A stretch of 10,986 nt of DNA from O2-02-FULL-42-9 sp038043025 (GTDB taxonomy: Bacteria > Pseudomonadota > Gammaproteobacteria > UBA12402). The translations under genes were made by a program, and so were the position numbers. Positions 1-6,432 of the stretch are shown piece after piece. Each line of letters opens with the position of its first letter. The first letter of the stretch is position 1. The notes under the pieces are model-generated. The model did no database searches. It was not told the DNA's origin and was given only the letters and a program-made list of their open reading frames with translations. The stretch lies in NCBI GenBank assembly GCA_038043025.1, contig JBBTCW010000052.1, positions 1-10,986 on the forward strand, written 5' to 3'.

Positions 1-106
1 TTTTAAGTTGCACCTTTGTTGTCAGTGTTTTTTCTTTCCACTGATTTCTGCTTTTCTCGAAAAAAACAACTAATTTTTTTAAAGGGCTTTTGTAATCGTT
101 ATTCAT
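1..106 (-). CDS. Transposase-like ORF, N-terminal part, cut by window edge
   Basis: Reading the minus strand from the ATG at 106 gives 35 codons with no stop before the window edge. The peptide starts MNNDYKSPLKKLVVFFEKSR and continues with NQWKEK. The pattern SPLxKLVxFFxxSRxxWKxK is one I associate, from memory, with the N-terminus of a family of bacterial transposases that continue with repeated SRxxWK coiled-coil segments; I cannot name the IS family securely. The start codon lies inside the last codons of the preceding minus-strand ORF (99-221), so the two frames overlap by 8 bases. No separate strong ribosome binding site is seen, so translation may depend on the upstream frame. The catalytic part would lie beyond position 1. 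It could also be a remnant rather than an intact gene. Confidence 0.45.
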   Translation of the reverse strand, partial: MNNDYKSPLKKLVVFFEKSRNQWKEKTLTTKVQLK

Positions 107-221
107 GACATCCATTTCCTTGAAAAATAGAAACTCCCAGAGCATGCAATTTTTTGCGATCCAGTCGAGGGTCTTTAATAATCGACAAGTAGCCTAAAAT
201 TTCTACATCTTTTCCTTCCAT
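99..221 (-). pseudogene. N-terminal remnant of an ISAs1-type transposase
   Basis: A 40-codon minus-strand frame starts at the ATG at 221, behind a strong Shine-Dalgarno sequence (GGAGG on the minus strand, 228-232). The peptide contains LSIIKDPRLDRKKLHAL (about residues 11-27). It resembles the start of ISAs1-family transposases, which typically have a FSxIxDPRxxRxKxHxLxDI segment there. After about residue 27 the resemblance stops: the tail GVSIFQGNGCHE ends at a TAA, where the real family continues for some 350 residues. The break falls near position 140, and a different transposase-like frame begins at 106, which suggests that another element has replaced the rest. The family call is from memory and the match is short. 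Confidence 0.45.
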
Positions 222-280
222 GAGCTGCCTCCATGACTTTAAAAATCATGAATCATACAGCCACTTACCGATATTGTTCA

Positions 281-301
281 AATTTTAATGCGGGAGCCCT
301 G
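281..301 (-). repeat. Putative terminal inverted repeat of the ISAs1-like element
   Basis: Read on the minus strand, this block begins CAGGGCTCCCGCATTAAAA, about 60 bp upstream of the ribosome binding site of the ISAs1-like frame. A terminus starting CAGGGC at this distance from the transposase start is what I expect of an ISAs1-family end. The matching opposite end is outside the window, so the assignment rests on position and the first bases only. If correct, the element's outer boundary is at 301 and unrelated DNA starts at 302. Confidence 0.4.
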
Positions 302-303
302 AA

Positions 304-331
304 TTGGGGGAGGTCAATATATCTTTATAAG
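304..331 (+). promoter_or_regulatory. Weak sigma70-like promoter candidate
   Basis: TTGGGG (304-309) is followed after 16 bases by TATAAG (326-331). The -10 is fair and the -35 is poor. It is the best-spaced pair I see between the mobile-element end and the first gene at 428, and it would give a leader of about 90 bases containing the dyad at 341-358. A second AT-rich block, TATATT at 368-373, has no matching -35 at proper spacing. Confidence 0.25.
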
Positions 332-358
332 AATCTTTATTAAGAATAATTGTTCTTA
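328..358. promoter_or_regulatory. Dyad with a third half-site, operator-like
   Basis: TAAGAATAATTGTTCTTA (341-358) is an 18-bp inverted repeat whose two 9-base arms match at 8 positions. A further copy of the half-site TAAGAAT lies just upstream at 328-334 in the same orientation as the left arm. The dyad is too AT-rich and too short of a T-tract to be a terminator. Its position, downstream of the candidate -10 at 326-331 and before the first gene of the sugar operon, is where a repressor site would be expected. No regulator gene is in the window to pair with it. Confidence 0.35.
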
Positions 359-427
359 TCGTGAAGTTATATTACACTGCGCGCTGCAAAATTGTTTTCA
401 GGGTTTCGTTGTAGGCAAACATATCCG

Positions 428-1045
428 ATGAAAATAAATATTTTTCCAAGTGATAAAATTAACAACAAAGATGTTTTTACGTTACCCCTCTATCACAAAA
501 AATTGTTTGTTGGGGTATGGCTTCTTTTTTTGGTGACGGGCATTTTAATAGCATGTTACGTTCCGGTTCGTACAGGCGCACAATTTGTACAGCATGTAGA
601 TCCGGGAACTTATGTCGGCCAGTATGTGGATGATAACCAGTTTCTTGACCGAGCAAATAAATGGAGTCCCCCCGTTTTTACTATTGCACAGATAAAGTTG
701 TTGCTTAATAATACGATTATTCCGAATGAAATTAAAAAATATAATGATGCGCATTCTGACGGGGCTATTGATCCTTATAACATTAAGGCAGAAGATGAGG
801 GTGAGATGATTGCGCTTGAAGCCGAGGCTAAATCTACGGATATGGTTAGGATAAGGGCATTGTTCGACTCTATACTATCAGCGCTTATATTAAAGTTCAG
901 TCTAGGTCGATTTGTTGATTCACTTTCTCAAGTTGAATTAGCATCAGCGTTTTCTAAAAAGAATATTATTTTTTTGTTTAGTATACTGGGTTTTATTTTT
1001 GCCTATTTCGTTGTTTATGGGCTTGAATTATTAAGGGTTAAATGA
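428..1045 (+). CDS. Two-helix membrane protein, possible polysaccharide chain-length regulator
   Basis: The ATG at 428 gives 205 residues; a longer frame from TTG at 392 is open but has no ribosome binding site, and even the ATG has only a weak one (TAGG, 412-415). A short N-terminal cytoplasmic segment is followed by a hydrophobic helix at about residues 26-48, a mostly polar loop of some 130 residues rich in acidic residues around 115-140, and a second helix at about 179-199 with a short basic tail. One helix near each end around a single extracytoplasmic domain is the Wzz/PCP layout that controls O-antigen or capsule chain length. Its place at the head of a sialic-acid operon fits that idea, but I see no diagnostic motif (no clear proline-rich segment next to the second helix) and it is shorter than typical Wzz proteins. 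The function is inference; the membrane topology is well supported. It is coupled to the mini-ORF that follows. Confidence 0.6.
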   Translation: MKINIFPSDKINNKDVFTLPLYHKKLFVGVWLLFLVTGILIACYVPVRTGAQFVQHVDPGTYVGQYVDDNQFLDRANKWSPPVFTIAQIKLLLNNTIIPNEIKKYNDAHSDGAIDPYNIKAEDEGEMIALEAEAKSTDMVRIRALFDSILSALILKFSLGRFVDSLSQVELASAFSKKNIIFLFSILGFIFAYFVVYGLELLRVK

Positions 1046-1107
1046 AGAAATCTTGCCTGCTTGCGGTCGAGATGTTAAAAATATTGTTAATTAAAAGGGT
1101 GTTGTGA
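1042..1107 (+). CDS. 21-codon mini-ORF bridging two genes
   Basis: The ATG at 1042 overlaps the TGA of the membrane-protein gene (ATGA) and the frame ends in a TGA that overlaps the neuB ATG (TGATG). The peptide is MKKSCLLAVEMLKILLIKRVL, hydrophobic with basic ends. It fills the whole gap between the two genes. It may serve only to carry ribosomes across to neuB, whose own ribosome binding site (AAAAGGG, 1093-1099) lies inside it, or it may make a small membrane peptide. A chance frame cannot be excluded because it is so short. Confidence 0.3.
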   Translation: MKKSCLLAVEMLKILLIKRVL

Positions 1108-2150
1108 TGAATTACCCCTGTATCGATATTTTAGAGAGAAAAGTGGGGGTTGATTATCCGCCGCTTGTTATTGCTGAAATAGGCATTAATCACGAGGGTG
1201 ATATTGCGGTTGCGAAGCAGATGGTCGATGCCGCAAAGCGTGCGGGGTGTGAGGTTATTAAGCATCAAACACATATCATTGCGGATGAAATGATTCCTTT
1301 GGCTCGGCGGGTGATGCCGGGCAATGCGAATGAGTCGATCTATGATATTATGAGCCGTTGTGCTTTATCAGAAGAAGAGGAGCGCGAATTACAGTCCTAT
1401 GTTCAGCGACAAAATATGATTTTTTTAAGCTCTCCTTTTTCACGAGCAGCCGTTGATCGTTTGATTGCGATGAATATACCGGCCTTTAAAATTGGATCTG
1501 GCGAATGTAACAACTATCCATTAATCGAATATATTGCGGCTTTCAAAAAAACCATTATTTTAAGTACAGGAATGAATAATGTGGCTAGTGTTGAGAAAGC
1601 GGTTAATATTATCAGAAAATATAAGACGCCCTTTGCTTTAATGCAATGTACAAGTATTTATCCAACACCGTATGACAAAGTGCGGTTGGGTTCGTTGGGG
1701 GTGTTAAGAAAGGCATTCCCAGATGCGGTTATTGGTTTTTCTGATCATTCTCTCAGTCATTATCCATGTATGGGCGCGGTGGCAAAAGGTGCGTCTCTGT
1801 TGGAACGGCATTTTACGGATCATAAGGGTCGACAAGGACCCGATATTGAGGTGTCGATGGATGAGCAGGAGTTAAAAGAGCTATTGCTGGCCTCAAAGGT
1901 TATTTGGCAATGTCGTGGTGGATCAAAGACGATTTTAAAAGAAGAGCGGCCTACCATTGATTTTGCTTATGCATGTGTAGTGAGTATACGAAATATTAAA
2001 AAAGGCGAAAAATTATCGCGTTCAAATCTTTGGGTGAAGCGCCCAGGAACGGGTGAGATTTTGGCAGAAGAATATGAGGCCTTATTGGGTAAAAAAGTGT
2101 TGGTTGATATTGCCTGTGATGTGCAGTTAGAGCGAGCGATGGTCGAATGA
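1107..2150 (+). CDS. neuB: N-acetylneuraminate synthase
   Basis: Condenses N-acetylmannosamine with phosphoenolpyruvate to give N-acetylneuraminic acid (Neu5Ac) in the cytoplasm. The 347 residues match the usual NeuB length and both domains are present. The TIM-barrel carries IAEIGINHEGD (22-32, with Glu24), KHQTHI (52-57), KIGSGECNNYPLI (128-140), CTSIYPTP (181-188), SDHS (212-215) and ERHFTD (233-238). His214 and His235 sit where the manganese ligands of the meningococcal enzyme lie. The C-terminal SAF (antifreeze-like) domain has the conserved KRPGTGEI, with Arg312 reaching the neighbour's active site in the known dimer. The segment after KHQTHI follows meningococcal NeuB closely, whereas legionaminate and pseudaminate synthases usually have KFQT-type sequence there. 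This argues for Neu5Ac as product. A GTG at 1104 is also in frame, but the ATG has better spacing (7 bases) to AAAGGG. The stop overlaps neuC by ATGA. Confidence 0.93.
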   Translation: MNYPCIDILERKVGVDYPPLVIAEIGINHEGDIAVAKQMVDAAKRAGCEVIKHQTHIIADEMIPLARRVMPGNANESIYDIMSRCALSEEEERELQSYVQRQNMIFLSSPFSRAAVDRLIAMNIPAFKIGSGECNNYPLIEYIAAFKKTIILSTGMNNVASVEKAVNIIRKYKTPFALMQCTSIYPTPYDKVRLGSLGVLRKAFPDAVIGFSDHSLSHYPCMGAVAKGASLLERHFTDHKGRQGPDIEVSMDEQELKELLLASKVIWQCRGGSKTILKEERPTIDFAYACVVSIRNIKKGEKLSRSNLWVKRPGTGEILAEEYEALLGKKVLVDIACDVQLERAMVE

Positions 2151-3298
2151 GAAAATTAGTTTTTTTAACCGGTACCAGAGCGGATTATGGTAAATTAAAG
2201 CCACTCATGCGAGCCTGTTGTCGTTTGTGTGATTTTGAGGTGCATATTTATGCGACGGGCATGCACGTGTTACAAGAATATGGCTATACTGTCACAGAGA
2301 TATTCAAAGATCGATTTTCAAATATTTTTGTCGGAAAAAATCAGTCGATTGGCGAATGGATGGATGTCGTTTTGGCCAATACCATAGTTGGCTTTGGGCA
2401 ATATATTGCGGTTTTGCAGCCTGATTTTATTATTGTGCATGGCGATAGGGTTGAGGCATTTGCGGGTGCCATTGTGGGATCATTTAGAAACATTCCCGTT
2501 ATTCATATTGAGGGGGGAGAAGTCTCCGGTACGATTGATGAATCCATCCGTCATACGGTATCTAAGTTAGCACATATTCATATGGTTGCAAATGAAGAGG
2601 CATGCAACAGAATTGTTCAATTAGGGGAGCCGGCGTCGCGCGTATTTATAATTGGTTCACCTGAAATTGATATTATGTTATCTCATACTTTGCCTTCGCT
2701 AGATCAGGTTAAATCTTATTACGAAATTCCATTTAAGAATTATGCGATTCTTTTATATCACCCGGTAACGACTCTGAATAAACATGAGCTTAACATCAAT
2801 GCTCAGCAAGTCGTAAATGCCGTTTTGGAAAGCGGTGAAAATTATGTTGTTATCTATCCTAATAATGATAGTGGTTGCGAGATTATCTTGAATGCTTATG
2901 AAAGATTAAAAAAGTGTCGGCATGTTAAATTGTATTCATCCGTTCGATTTGAATCGTTTTTAACCTTGTTAAAAAATTGTGATTTTATGTTGGGCAATTC
3001 CAGTAGCGGTATCCGAGAGGCGCCTGTATATGCAAAATATGCCATTAATCTGGGTGCTCGGCAATATGGGCGATATCGATTGTCGAGGGATTTTATTATT
3101 GACTCGATAGAAGACAAAGAGGCTATTTTATCCGCCATTAGAAAAGCAAAGAAAATGCCGAAAAAAGAGCCAATTTTATATTGGGGCAAGGGTAGCGCGG
3201 CGGATGCATTTGTAAATATATTGAGGTCAAATCAATTGGATGCGATACAATTGCAAAAAAGATTTGTAGATTTGGTATCAGAAAAAACAATTTTTTAA
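2147..3298 (+). CDS. neuC: UDP-N-acetylglucosamine 2-epimerase (hydrolysing)
   Basis: Converts UDP-GlcNAc to ManNAc plus UDP, the first step of bacterial sialic acid synthesis, and feeds NeuB. The 383-residue protein has the GT-B-like epimerase fold markers: GTRADYGKLKPL (9-20), ATGMH (36-40), HGDRVEAFAGA (98-108), HIEGGEVSGTIDESIRHT (120-137), YPNNDSG (237-243) and the UDP-binding GNSSSGIREAP (283-293). The sequence along its whole length, down to the C-terminal QKRFVDL, recalls meningococcal SiaA more than the legionaminic LegG type, in agreement with the NeuB type. The start overlaps the neuB stop by four bases (ATGA), so the two are translationally coupled. The gap to the aminotransferase is only 16 bases and contains that gene's ribosome binding site. 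Confidence 0.92.
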   Translation: MRKLVFLTGTRADYGKLKPLMRACCRLCDFEVHIYATGMHVLQEYGYTVTEIFKDRFSNIFVGKNQSIGEWMDVVLANTIVGFGQYIAVLQPDFIIVHGDRVEAFAGAIVGSFRNIPVIHIEGGEVSGTIDESIRHTVSKLAHIHMVANEEACNRIVQLGEPASRVFIIGSPEIDIMLSHTLPSLDQVKSYYEIPFKNYAILLYHPVTTLNKHELNINAQQVVNAVLESGENYVVIYPNNDSGCEIILNAYERLKKCRHVKLYSSVRFESFLTLLKNCDFMLGNSSSGIREAPVYAKYAINLGARQYGRYRLSRDFIIDSIEDKEAILSAIRKAKKMPKKEPILYWGKGSAADAFVNILRSNQLDAIQLQKRFVDLVSEKTIF

Positions 3299-3314
3299 TG
3301 AGGAGAGAAATATA

Positions 3315-4541
3315 GTGAGTAATCCTGTGGTGTTCAAAATTCCCTATAGTGGTGTGGGTATAAAATATTCTGAGTCGGAAAAGCAAGCGGTCTTGCATGC
3401 GATGGATGTTATTACAACACTGACGCAAGGCACCTATCAGCAGCAGTTTCAACAAGATTTTAGCAATTTTGTCAATATGTCTTATGCCTTTGCAACCAGT
3501 TGTTGTGCAACCGCGTTAGAATTAGCGGCTATTTTGTTAAAGCTGAAATCGGGCGATGAAGTCATTTGTCCCGCGCATACGTATTGTGCGTCTGTTTATC
3601 CGTTTGCGCGCCATGGTGTAAAAATCAAATGGGCAGACATTGATCGTGATACATTAGTGGTTTCTGCGGATACGATTGCGCCGCTGATTACTAAAAAAAC
3701 AAAACTGATTATTGCAGTGCATTTGTATGGGTTGCCGGCTCAAATGCCAGAGATTATGCAGTTGGCGAAACAACATAATATTCCTGTTTTGGAAGATTGC
3801 GCGCAGTCTATTGGTGCAACGATTGACGGGAAACGTGCGGGTAGTTTTGGCGATATCAGTGTGTTTAGTTTTCAGTCCCATAAGAATATTACGACACTGG
3901 GTGAGGGAGGGATGATTTGTTTTAATCATCCGGAATGGGCAAAAGTGTTGCCGGGCTTACGGCATAATGGGCATCGTCCTTATGGTGGTTTGCGAGAACA
4001 GTATTGGCATCCTGCTATGGTAAATGTGGATTTTGATGAAGGCTATGAAAATATATGGCCACATAATTTTTGCTTGGGGGAACCTCAATGCGCATTAGGG
4101 ATTGAGTTGTTAAAGCGGGTGGATTCATTGCGTATCGATCGTAGAAATAGACATAATCAATTTATTGAAGCGATGAAGGGTTGCCCCGAGTTAATTTTTC
4201 AAACGATTCCTGAAAAATATCAATCTGCTCACCATTTATTACCGTTTCGATATGATGGTCGTAAACAAGGAAAAAATAGTTATGATTTTATTGACTATAT
4301 TGCACGTGTTCAAGGTGTACAGGCGATTGTTCAGTATTATCCATTAAATCGTTATCCCTTATTTTCCAAAATGGGTTATGGTGATGCAAGAATTCCTAAT
4401 ACAAATTTATTTTTTGATAATATGGTTTCATTGCCATTTCATTGTTGGATGTCTGAGGATGATTTTGATTATATGATTGAAGCAACAAAAAATACAGTTT
4501 TGGCTCTTAGAGAAATGGCTAAAGTGGTCGTGTCAGCATAG
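3315..4541 (+). CDS. DegT/DnrJ/EryC1/StrS-family PLP-dependent sugar aminotransferase
   Basis: Transfers an amino group, usually from glutamate, to a sugar aldehyde or ketone. The 408 residues are normal for the family. The GTG start at 3315 follows a good GAGGAG (3299-3304) after about 10 bases. Conserved features are the cofactor-binding TSCCATALELA (61-71), the CPAHTY substrate loop (85-90), LEDCAQSIGA (159-168, Asp161 for the pyridine nitrogen) and FSFQSHKN (184-191), with Lys190 as the Schiff-base lysine ahead of GEGGM (196-200). All catalytic residues are intact. It lies between neuBC and the alcohol dehydrogenase; the dehydrogenase probably makes its carbonyl substrate. That pairing recalls KdnA/KdnB of the 8-amino-Kdo pathway, though the N-terminal region does not look like what I remember of Shewanella KdnA, so a different subgroup is likely. 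There is no 4,6-dehydratase in the window, which argues against a legionaminic or bacillosamine role. Confidence 0.88.
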   Translation: MSNPVVFKIPYSGVGIKYSESEKQAVLHAMDVITTLTQGTYQQQFQQDFSNFVNMSYAFATSCCATALELAAILLKLKSGDEVICPAHTYCASVYPFARHGVKIKWADIDRDTLVVSADTIAPLITKKTKLIIAVHLYGLPAQMPEIMQLAKQHNIPVLEDCAQSIGATIDGKRAGSFGDISVFSFQSHKNITTLGEGGMICFNHPEWAKVLPGLRHNGHRPYGGLREQYWHPAMVNVDFDEGYENIWPHNFCLGEPQCALGIELLKRVDSLRIDRRNRHNQFIEAMKGCPELIFQTIPEKYQSAHHLLPFRYDGRKQGKNSYDFIDYIARVQGVQAIVQYYPLNRYPLFSKMGYGDARIPNTNLFFDNMVSLPFHCWMSEDDFDYMIEATKNTVLALREMAKVVVSA

Positions 4542-4549
4542 GAAATAAA

Positions 4550-5716
4550 ATGATGAGCGAATTTAGTATTAATACAAAAGTGTTTTTTGGTCAAGATGCG
4601 TATTCATCTTTGTATGCGTTTTTAAAAGAGAGTGATTATCATACTTTTATTGCTATTATTGATGATGCTATTTTGAATCGAGAAGCGGTACAAACTGTAC
4701 TAAGTTTGTATAAAGAGCATGGATATTTATTACAGGCGGTCTGTCCTTTTGCCGTTCAGGAGGAGCCGACCTATGATCAGTTGGATGCGTTTGTTGACTT
4801 GTTATCTTATAAAACATCAGATTTTATCGTGGCGATTGGCGGTGGATCCGTTATTGATTTAGCGAAGGGTGTTGGCGTGTTATTAAAAAATTCCGGAAAA
4901 GGAATTGATTATCGTGGGATGCATAAAGTGATGAATCCTGGCGTGCCCGTGATCGCTTATCCATCTACCGCCGGAACAGGATCCGAAGTGACATGGACGG
5001 CCGCTTTTATTGATACCATTGAAAATAAAAAACTAGGGATCAACGGTCAATATGTCGCGCCGTTATGTGGCGTATTGGATCCCCGGTTAGTAGCCACTTG
5101 TCCTCGGCATATTGTAGTGAGTTCTGGCTTGGATGCCATGGTTCATGCGGCTGAAGCAGTAACAGCAACAACTGCAACCGATATGACTAAATTAATAGGG
5201 GTGAAAGCATTTGCGATGATTTATCAGTACTTGCCAATTTGTTTAAATTATTCTGATAATTTACAGGCGTGGTCTAAGCTGCAATTAGCCGCTTATTTAG
5301 CAGGAGTGGCGTTGATGAATGCAGGAGGAGGTCCTGCCAGTGCTGTGTCTTATCCTCTCGGTGTTCATTATAAAGTACCACATGGTATTGCTGGTGGCAT
5401 TTTTTTACGTGGTGTATTTGAAATTAATACGACCAAAGGATATTTGGGTTATGCTTCAATATATGATGAACTTTTCGATGCTAATCATTCGCTTAACGAA
5501 AAAGAAAAGACAGTAGATTTTATTAATAAATTCAATCAGTTTTATGATAGATTGAATGCCCCCCGTGATTTGAAAGCATGGCGCTGTGAGGGGAGGGGTG
5601 CAAGAGCAGATATTGTTCGTTTAACGATGGAACAAAGGCTGCAAAATATAAAACTTAATCCAGTTCATTTTACGGAAGAAGATGTTCAGATATTGCTTGA
5701 AAATGTGTGTGTATAA
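4550..5716 (+). CDS. Iron-type (group III) alcohol dehydrogenase
   Basis: An NAD(P)-dependent alcohol dehydrogenase, here probably oxidising a sugar primary alcohol to an aldehyde for the aminotransferase encoded just upstream. It has 388 residues. The nucleotide-binding GGGSVIDLAK (97-106) and PSTAGTGSEVT (138-148) are canonical. Asp195 and His199 in GLDAMVHAAEA occupy the first two metal-ligand positions and His278 in VPHG the fourth. The third ligand, a histidine five residues before PLG in enzymes such as FucO, is Ser264 here (PASAVSYPLG), and the other conserved histidine just before PLG is Tyr268. An extra His273 (GVHYKVPHG) might compensate. The start is ATG 4550 or 4553, with AGGA at 4540-4543 overlapping the stop of the previous gene. 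The stop TAA shares one base with the next ATG. By context it is a KdnB analogue; that role is inference. Confidence 0.88.
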   Translation: MMSEFSINTKVFFGQDAYSSLYAFLKESDYHTFIAIIDDAILNREAVQTVLSLYKEHGYLLQAVCPFAVQEEPTYDQLDAFVDLLSYKTSDFIVAIGGGSVIDLAKGVGVLLKNSGKGIDYRGMHKVMNPGVPVIAYPSTAGTGSEVTWTAAFIDTIENKKLGINGQYVAPLCGVLDPRLVATCPRHIVVSSGLDAMVHAAEAVTATTATDMTKLIGVKAFAMIYQYLPICLNYSDNLQAWSKLQLAAYLAGVALMNAGGGPASAVSYPLGVHYKVPHGIAGGIFLRGVFEINTTKGYLGYASIYDELFDANHSLNEKEKTVDFINKFNQFYDRLNAPRDLKAWRCEGRGARADIVRLTMEQRLQNIKLNPVHFTEEDVQILLENVCV

Positions 5717-6432
5717 TGAATATAATTGGAATCATTCCTGCAAGAGGTGGTTCAATAGGGATCTCTAAAAAGAATTTACAAAAAATTGGGGATAAAACGT
5801 TATTGGATATGGCTATTTTCGGGGCTATTGAAAGCGCTATTTTTGATAGAATCATAGTGAGTTCAGATGATGATGCTCTTCTGCATATTGCTAGGCAATA
5901 TCCGGAGGTAGAGGTTCTTTTTAAAAGACCGCAAGCATTATCTGGAGGCGATGTGCCCACAGCGGATGTCGTATTGCACTTATTAAATTGGCTGAAGATG
6001 CACGAGAATTATGTTGCTGATTCATTAATGCTATTAGAGCCTACGTGTCCTTTTCGAACACCACAGGAACTTCGAGGAGCCTATAAGATTTTTTGTGATC
6101 GAGCCGCGGATAGTTTGATTTCGGTTTCTCCGCCATTACAACATCCCTGTGATATGATTTATAAAAATGATGAACAGAAATTTCAATCCTGTCTTGTTAA
6201 AAAGATAACCGCAACGGGACGGCAGGGGTATGATGAAGCTTGGTTTATTAATGGGGCAATTTTTATGACGGCTGTGCCCTATTTTTTGCGGAATAAAAAA
6301 TTTTATGATTTGTCCTCTTGCATCATATATAAAATGACAGAATTATCGGGGATCGATATTGATACGCCCTTTGATCTTGAGATGGCGAGAGCCTGTTATC
6401 AGTATTTTGGAGGGACAAGAATTATATGCTAA
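5716..6432 (+). CDS. neuA: CMP-nonulosonate (sialate-type) cytidylyltransferase
   Basis: Activates a nonulosonic acid with CTP to give the CMP-sugar used by a transferase. From the ATG at 5716 it has 238 residues, usual for short NeuA/PseF/LegF-type enzymes; an in-frame GTG at 5707 would lie inside the dehydrogenase gene. The N-terminal nucleotide-binding loop is IIPARGGSIGISKKNL (6-21), followed by DRIIVSSDDD (44-53), LEPTCPFRT (107-115), the substrate loop WFINGAIFM (176-184) and the metal-binding GIDIDTPFD (212-220). Two positions are unusual: the lysine normally in GGSKG is Ile14, and the arginine common before NGAIY (RxNGAIY) is Phe177. Both regions contact nucleotide or sugar in known enzymes, so specificity may differ from plain Neu5Ac. 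It overlaps the dehydrogenase by one base and the deacetylase by seven. The symbol names the family role, not proven Neu5Ac specificity. Confidence 0.82.
   Translation: MNIIGIIPARGGSIGISKKNLQKIGDKTLLDMAIFGAIESAIFDRIIVSSDDDALLHIARQYPEVEVLFKRPQALSGGDVPTADVVLHLLNWLKMHENYVADSLMLLEPTCPFRTPQELRGAYKIFCDRAADSLISVSPPLQHPCDMIYKNDEQKFQSCLVKKITATGRQGYDEAWFINGAIFMTAVPYFLRNKKFYDLSSCIIYKMTELSGIDIDTPFDLEMARACYQYFGGTRIIC

Noticed and set aside
392..427. Longer N-terminus of the membrane protein from TTG 392
   Set aside because: No ribosome binding site, a rare start codon, and the added residues look unlike a leader; ATG 428 is preferred.
3280..3298. Terminator-like AAAAAACAATTTTTT after neuC
   Set aside because: The stem is A/T only with no GC pairs, and it overlaps the neuC stop 16 bases before the next gene in an evident operon.
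1107..6432. Legionaminic or pseudaminic acid pathway
   Set aside because: No 4,6-dehydratase or acetyltransferase is present in the window, NeuB has the KHQTHI-type Neu5Ac signature rather than a KFQT type, and those sugars have no C9 hydroxyl for the dehydrogenase to oxidise.
3315..6432. Standard 8-amino-Kdo (KdnA/KdnB/KdsB) operon
   Set aside because: Enzyme types are similar, but the neighbours are neuB and neuC rather than Kdo genes, and the aminotransferase does not resemble what I recall of Shewanella KdnA closely enough.
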